This document shows, in pieces, positions 59,752 through 64,000 of a stretch of DNA of 64,000 nucleotides. Position 1 is the first letter of the stretch, and every line of letters starts with the position of its first letter. The notes below the pieces were generated by a model. That model worked only from the letters and a program-made list of their open reading frames with translations. It did not search any database and was not told the origin of the DNA. The position numbers were made by a program, and so were the translations under genes. Location: positions 1 through 64,000 of the forward strand of contig VGFT01000004.1 in assembly GCA_016868775.1 (NCBI GenBank), read 5' to 3'. The stretch is from Bacteroidota bacterium. GTDB taxonomy: Bacteria > Bacteroidota > Bacteroidia > Chitinophagales > Chitinophagaceae.

Positions 59752-60807
59752 TTAACGGGTCTTGTTGGCCAACTGTCCGCAGGCCGCATCAATGTCCTTG
59801 CCCCGGCTTCGCCGCAGGCGCGCGTTGACACGATGTTTTTCCAGGTATTGCATAAATGCTTGTACTTTTTCCTCTTTTGGCTTTTGAAAATCGGCCTGAT
59901 CGATCGGGTTGTATTCGATCAGGTTCACAAGATCGGCGGGTACCTGTCGGTAGAGTTTTATCAACTCATCGGCGTCGGCCAGCGAGTCGTTAAAATCTCG
60001 AAATAGAATGTATTCAAAGGTGATCTCATTGCCTGTCTTCTGATAAAAATCATTCAAGGCGGCTATTAGCGTCTGGATGTTATTGGTGTCGTTTATGGGC
60101 ATGATCTCGTTTCGCTTGCGGTCGTTGGCAGCATGCAACGAGAGGGCCAGTTTGAATCGGACGCCGTCTTCTCCGAGCTGACGGATTCCTTTGGCCACGC
60201 CGGCCGTGGAAACGGTGATGCGGCGTGGACTCATCGCCAGTCCGTCTGGGGCCGTAATTCGCTCGATGGCTCTCATCACTTGTTTATAATTAAGCAAGGG
60301 CTCGCCCATGCCCATGAATACGATGTTGGTCAGTTTGCGTTCATATACTTTTTCGCATTCCTGGTTGATCCAGACCACCTCGTCGTAGATCTTGTCAAAT
60401 TGTAAGTTTCGTTTTCGGTCCATGTATCCCGTTGCGCAAAATTTGCAGCTCAGCGAACATCCGATCTGAGAGGAAACGCAAGCGGTGAGGCGCGCTTCGG
60501 TGGGGATCAATACGCCTTCAACAAAATGGCCGTCCCAGGTCCGGAACCGGAATTTGCGTGTCCCATCTTCTGAGACCTGGATTTGGTCAACTTGCAGGGC
60601 CGGCAACGTGAACTGTTCCCCCAATTGTTGACGGAGCTCTTTGCTCAGATTGGTCATGTCGGCAAAATGCATGGCTTTTTTCTGCCAGATCCATTCGTAG
60701 AGTTGTTTGGCGCGGAACTTCGGTTGGCCAGCTTCTAGAAAATAAGCCTCGAGTTCGGCCAAGGTGCAGTGTCGAATGTTGTGTCCGGTTGGAAACATAA
60801 GTCGCAA
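59752..60807 (-). CDS. rlmN: 23S rRNA (adenine2503-C2)-methyltransferase
   Basis: CVSSQIGCSLSCKFCATGYMDRKRNL (CxxxCxxC), NIVFMGMGEPLLNY, ITVSTAGV. Confidence 0.96.
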   Translation of the reverse strand: MRLMFPTGHNIRHCTLAELEAYFLEAGQPKFRAKQLYEWIWQKKAMHFADMTNLSKELRQQLGEQFTLPALQVDQIQVSEDGTRKFRFRTWDGHFVEGVLIPTEARLTACVSSQIGCSLSCKFCATGYMDRKRNLQFDKIYDEVVWINQECEKVYERKLTNIVFMGMGEPLLNYKQVMRAIERITAPDGLAMSPRRITVSTAGVAKGIRQLGEDGVRFKLALSLHAANDRKRNEIMPINDTNNIQTLIAALNDFYQKTGNEITFEYILFRDFNDSLADADELIKLYRQVPADLVNLIEYNPIDQADFQKPKEEKVQAFMQYLEKHRVNARLRRSRGKDIDAACGQLANKTR

Positions 60808-60866
60808 AGATAACTCAGCCGCTACCGATTCCCGGGATTACATGATATTTGTAACAAATCTTTCCC

Positions 60867-62081
60867 ATGCGAGCCGTATACGTAGTCGATGCCGTGCGAA
60901 CCCCCATCGGAAAATTCGGTGGAGCCTTGAGCGCTTGGCGACCCGACGACCTGTTGGCCTATATCCTTCGCGCACTTCTGCACCGCAATGCATCGGTTGA
61001 TCCGGCCCGCATCGAAGATGTGATCGCCGGGGCAGCCAATCAGTCGGGGGAGGACAACCGCAACGTGGCCCGTATGGCAGCGTTGTTGGCCGGACTGCCC
61101 ACCAGTGTTCCGGGTACTACCGTCAACCGCCTTTGCGCCTCCGGCTTACAGGCCGTGATGGATGGCGCGCGACAGATCGCCTGCGGCGATGCCGAACTCA
61201 TCATCGCCTCCGGCGTAGAGAGCATGACCCGTGCGCCGTTTGTGATGCCCAAGGCACCAGCGGCATTTGATCGACAAGCGCAGCTCTTCGACACCACATT
61301 AGGCTGGCGCTTCATCAATCCCCAACTCGCCGAAAAATATCCGCCTTTCACCATGGGAGAAACCGCTGAGAACGTGGCGCGGCAGTGGAATGTTTCCCGC
61401 GATCAGCAAGATACTTTTGCTTTTTCCTCGCAACAAAAATATTTCGCGGCCAAAGAAGCCGATCGATGGGCCGATGAGATCCAACCCGTAGAGCAGGTCA
61501 GTAAAGGAATGGTGAGTTGGTTCACCCACGATGAACATCCGCGGCAGACAACGATCGAAAAATTGGCTTCCCTCCAACCGGCTTTTGTGAAGGATGGTAC
61601 CGTTACCGCGGGCAATGCTTCAGGCATCAACGACGGATCGGCGGCCCTGCTGCTGGCCAGTGAAGCAGCCCTGAAGGAATTTGGTCTGGAGCCACTTGGA
61701 CGAATCGTTTCCATGGCCGTTGCTGGAGTCGATCCGGGCATCATGGGAATTGGTCCGGTTCCAGCCACTCAAAAGGCCCTGAAACGAGCCGGTCTTTCGC
61801 TGAACGATATTTCCTTGGTTGAACTCAACGAGGCCTTTGCGGCTCAATCGCTGGCCTGCATACACGACTTACAGTTGGATCCCTCGACGGTGAATGTCAA
61901 TGGAGGCGCGATTGCGCTGGGACATCCACTCGGATGCAGTGGGGTTCGGCTTTCCGCTACCTTGCTGCATGAGATGAGGCGTTCTCATAAACGATACGGG
62001 TTGGCGACGATGTGTGTGGGCGTCGGGCAAGGAGCCACGGTGATTTACGAGCGGATGGCATCAAGCGATGCCGTAAAGTAA
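60867..62081 (+). CDS. Thiolase (acetyl-CoA acyltransferase)
   Basis: VVDAVRTPIGKFGGALS, VNRLCASGLQAVMDGARQIACGDAELIIASGVESMTRAPF, GGAIALGHPLGCSG. Confidence 0.96.
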   Translation: MRAVYVVDAVRTPIGKFGGALSAWRPDDLLAYILRALLHRNASVDPARIEDVIAGAANQSGEDNRNVARMAALLAGLPTSVPGTTVNRLCASGLQAVMDGARQIACGDAELIIASGVESMTRAPFVMPKAPAAFDRQAQLFDTTLGWRFINPQLAEKYPPFTMGETAENVARQWNVSRDQQDTFAFSSQQKYFAAKEADRWADEIQPVEQVSKGMVSWFTHDEHPRQTTIEKLASLQPAFVKDGTVTAGNASGINDGSAALLLASEAALKEFGLEPLGRIVSMAVAGVDPGIMGIGPVPATQKALKRAGLSLNDISLVELNEAFAAQSLACIHDLQLDPSTVNVNGGAIALGHPLGCSGVRLSATLLHEMRRSHKRYGLATMCVGVGQGATVIYERMASSDAVK

Positions 62082-63251
62082 TTTTTTAACCATGCGCCAA
62101 TTGGTCATCACCGAAAGCCCGGCCAATAAAACAGCCGTTGCCCAAACACTGGGGTGAAGCCAGGAGGATAATTCCGGGCGGTTGAACATGATCACCTGAT
62201 GAAACAGGTATTGCAATAGCTGGGTGAGTGCCATGGCAACCCCAATCACCAAAAAATAAACAGGAATAAAACGTCGGGCTACTTGCCGGCTAAGCCAATC
62301 GGGCCGATACCCGATGGTAAGCAGTAATTGTAAGTTATCCCGGCTGCGGGCTACCATCAATTGCAGATAGAATGAAAAGAGCAGCAGGGCAAGACCCACA
62401 ACCAACACCCCAAAAACGCCCAACCCGGCGATCACCCCTTGCAAAATCTGCTTGGATCGACCAAAGGCGGTCTTTTCTTTGTTGATGCGATAGTTTTTTC
62501 GGGCCAGGAAATTTAAGAGGTCGGCACTGTTTGCGTCCTTGGTTTTGATATAAACGCGGGAGGCATTGGCGGAGGGAAGTCCCTCCAATTCGATATTCGC
62601 CCAATCCAAAAAAGATTTGGGAACCAGCAGGGAGTTGATCCGGTCGGAGAAGGCAACGATCTGACCCCGGTAAACCTGTTCTCCTTTTTGTCCCTCGCAA
62701 CGCAATCCAATGATCACATTCGAAGCGGTCTCCATTGATAAATGCGGCAGTCCATAACTAGGCGCGAACACGTTGTACATCTCCAGAAAATCCGAAGAGA
62801 AGATCAACGGCACAATGGGTTGTCCGGGTTTCCAGTCAAATCCCGGTGGAACCGTATCGATAAAATCCGTTTCGAGTGCTTCTAAAAATATATCAGAGGC
62901 GAAGGGGATCTGGTCGCCCGCGGTGGCCACAACCTCAAATCGGTTGGAGATCAAGGGGGCAACACCCTGTATGAATGGTTGTTGGCGGAGGATGTCGAGG
63001 TCAGTGGGACTGAACCGATTGTCGAGTCCCATGTTGTCATTCGTGATCTGTTTGGTTACGGAGATATAATCGAATCCATTTTTTCGTATGCTGGTTTGTT
63101 TGACCAGGGCTTGTATATCGATGAATAATTGCAAGGACAGCAACAGCAGCAAGACACCGATACCTAATCCGATATATGAAAACCAGCGCGAAGAGGACCA
63201 CTCACCGGTGAGCAGCAGAGGTTTGATGATATGGAAAGCGGGTTGTTTCAT
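62061..63251 (-). CDS. ABC transporter permease (FtsX/MacB-like)
   Basis: Hydrophobic N-terminal segment, extracytoplasmic domain, C-terminal TM cluster; adjacent to ATPase gene. Confidence 0.75.
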   Translation of the reverse strand: MKQPAFHIIKPLLLTGEWSSSRWFSYIGLGIGVLLLLLSLQLFIDIQALVKQTSIRKNGFDYISVTKQITNDNMGLDNRFSPTDLDILRQQPFIQGVAPLISNRFEVVATAGDQIPFASDIFLEALETDFIDTVPPGFDWKPGQPIVPLIFSSDFLEMYNVFAPSYGLPHLSMETASNVIIGLRCEGQKGEQVYRGQIVAFSDRINSLLVPKSFLDWANIELEGLPSANASRVYIKTKDANSADLLNFLARKNYRINKEKTAFGRSKQILQGVIAGLGVFGVLVVGLALLLFSFYLQLMVARSRDNLQLLLTIGYRPDWLSRQVARRFIPVYFLVIGVAMALTQLLQYLFHQVIMFNRPELSSWLHPSVWATAVLLAGLSVMTNWRMVKKLLYGIA

Positions 63252-63892
63252 GCCTGCAATCGGAGTAGGCGGGTGCGGGGGTAATGCGGTACGATCTCCA
63301 GGTCGGACAACAACAAGGCCGCTCCTTGTCGATCTGATTCTTCCAAAATAAGATCCATTGCCTTGCGGGCATTGGCATCGTCGAGGTGACTAAAGGGTTC
63401 ATCGAGCAGGAGCCAGCGAAAAGGTTGCAGCAGGGCTCGGATGACCGAGGCACGTTGTTGCTCTCCGTACGAACACAGTTTTGCAGGCGTATCGAGCCGA
63501 TGATCAATACCCAGACGTCTGGCCCATTCGTCGATCAGGGATTCGGGGTGATGATCGGTGAGTTGGCGTTTGATCTCAAAGTTGGCCCGCAGGGTGGGTT
63601 CAGTAAACAAGCGCATGTCTTGAAACACGATGGCAAGTTTTTCTCGACGGAGGTCGGCCAACGTATCTGGATTCATCGAGCGCAGGTCAACTTCTTCGTA
63701 TCGGACGGAACCCACATATTCTTTTCTCAATCCAAATAGAAAATGCGTCAACGATGTTTTTCCGCTGCCCGAGGGCGCTTGGATTTGAATCCGTTCGCCC
63801 GGCTCTACTTCGATGCGTTGTAGCCAAACTTCCGATCGTTCACAAGTGGATGGATCGAAGTAGGTGGGTCGTATGCGATCGATCTGAAGCAT
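63248..63892 (-). CDS. ABC transporter ATP-binding protein
   Basis: Walker A QAPSGSGKTSLTHFLFG; signature-like SYGEQQRASVIRAL; Walker B WLLLDEPFSHLDD. Confidence 0.92.
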   Translation of the reverse strand: MLQIDRIRPTYFDPSTCERSEVWLQRIEVEPGERIQIQAPSGSGKTSLTHFLFGLRKEYVGSVRYEEVDLRSMNPDTLADLRREKLAIVFQDMRLFTEPTLRANFEIKRQLTDHHPESLIDEWARRLGIDHRLDTPAKLCSYGEQQRASVIRALLQPFRWLLLDEPFSHLDDANARKAMDLILEESDRQGAALLLSDLEIVPHYPRTRLLRLQA

Positions 63893-63900
63893 GCGTTAAT

Positions 63901-63935
63901 GAAAACACCACCGCCGTTGAGGCGGTGGTGTTTTC
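63901..63935. terminator. Strong bidirectional hairpin terminator
   Basis: Perfect 15-bp inverted repeat GAAAACACCACCGCC-GTTGA-GGCGGTGGTGTTTTC. Confidence 0.8.
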
Positions 63936-63937
63936 GA

Positions 63938-64000
63938 TCATTTTCTTTTGGGGGCGGGTACGGGTACGGGTTCGGGTATTGTTTCCCGCTGCTCATTTTC
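63938..64000 (-). CDS. C-terminus of a CDS truncated by the window end (Pro-rich tail)
   Basis: Minus strand reads ...ENEQRETIPEPVPVPAPKRK* immediately before the hairpin terminator. Confidence 0.5.
   Translation of the reverse strand, partial: ENEQRETIPEPVPVPAPKRK

Noticed and set aside
63901-63935. Transposon terminal inverted repeat
   Set aside because: 15-bp stem with a 5-nt loop directly after a stop codon is better explained as a terminator.

Overview
The window looks like a Bacteroidota (Chitinophagaceae-like) chromosome with two parts. (1) About 1-17.8 kb is visibly AT-richer accessory DNA. It holds a 5'-truncated tyrosine recombinase, a type IX secretion (T9SS) cassette (giant S8 protease with PKD, LamG-like and CHU_C-type domains, plus a PorP/SprF partner) flanked by two genes sharing an N-terminal 'KKNGDEI' domain, a largely non-coding stretch with a decayed T9SS-CTD-like remnant, an ATGA-coupled pair of small unknown genes, and a compact Mrr-like/hsdR/hsdM/hsdS restriction operon. 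It ends at a tRNA-Ser(GGA). (2) About 18-64 kb is ordinary, GC-richer core DNA: murF-gldJ / porU-porV (T9SS core), ispF, dut, envC-like, bshA, peptidases, upp, anmK, adenine deaminase, ffh-rpsP-rimM-dinB-...-trmD, pseudouridine synthases, rlmN, thiolase and an ABC transporter. The observations most worth a second look are the island edge at tRNA-Ser, the T9SS cassette in the island, the coupled small-gene pair, the PUA-like/Mrr gene leading the type I RM operon, a collapsed locus where a truncated lipoprotein ORF abuts an N-terminally truncated DUF983-like ORF, near-leaderless promoters with constant spacing, and degenerate intergenic repeats. All family calls come from reading the protein translations; no database search was run.
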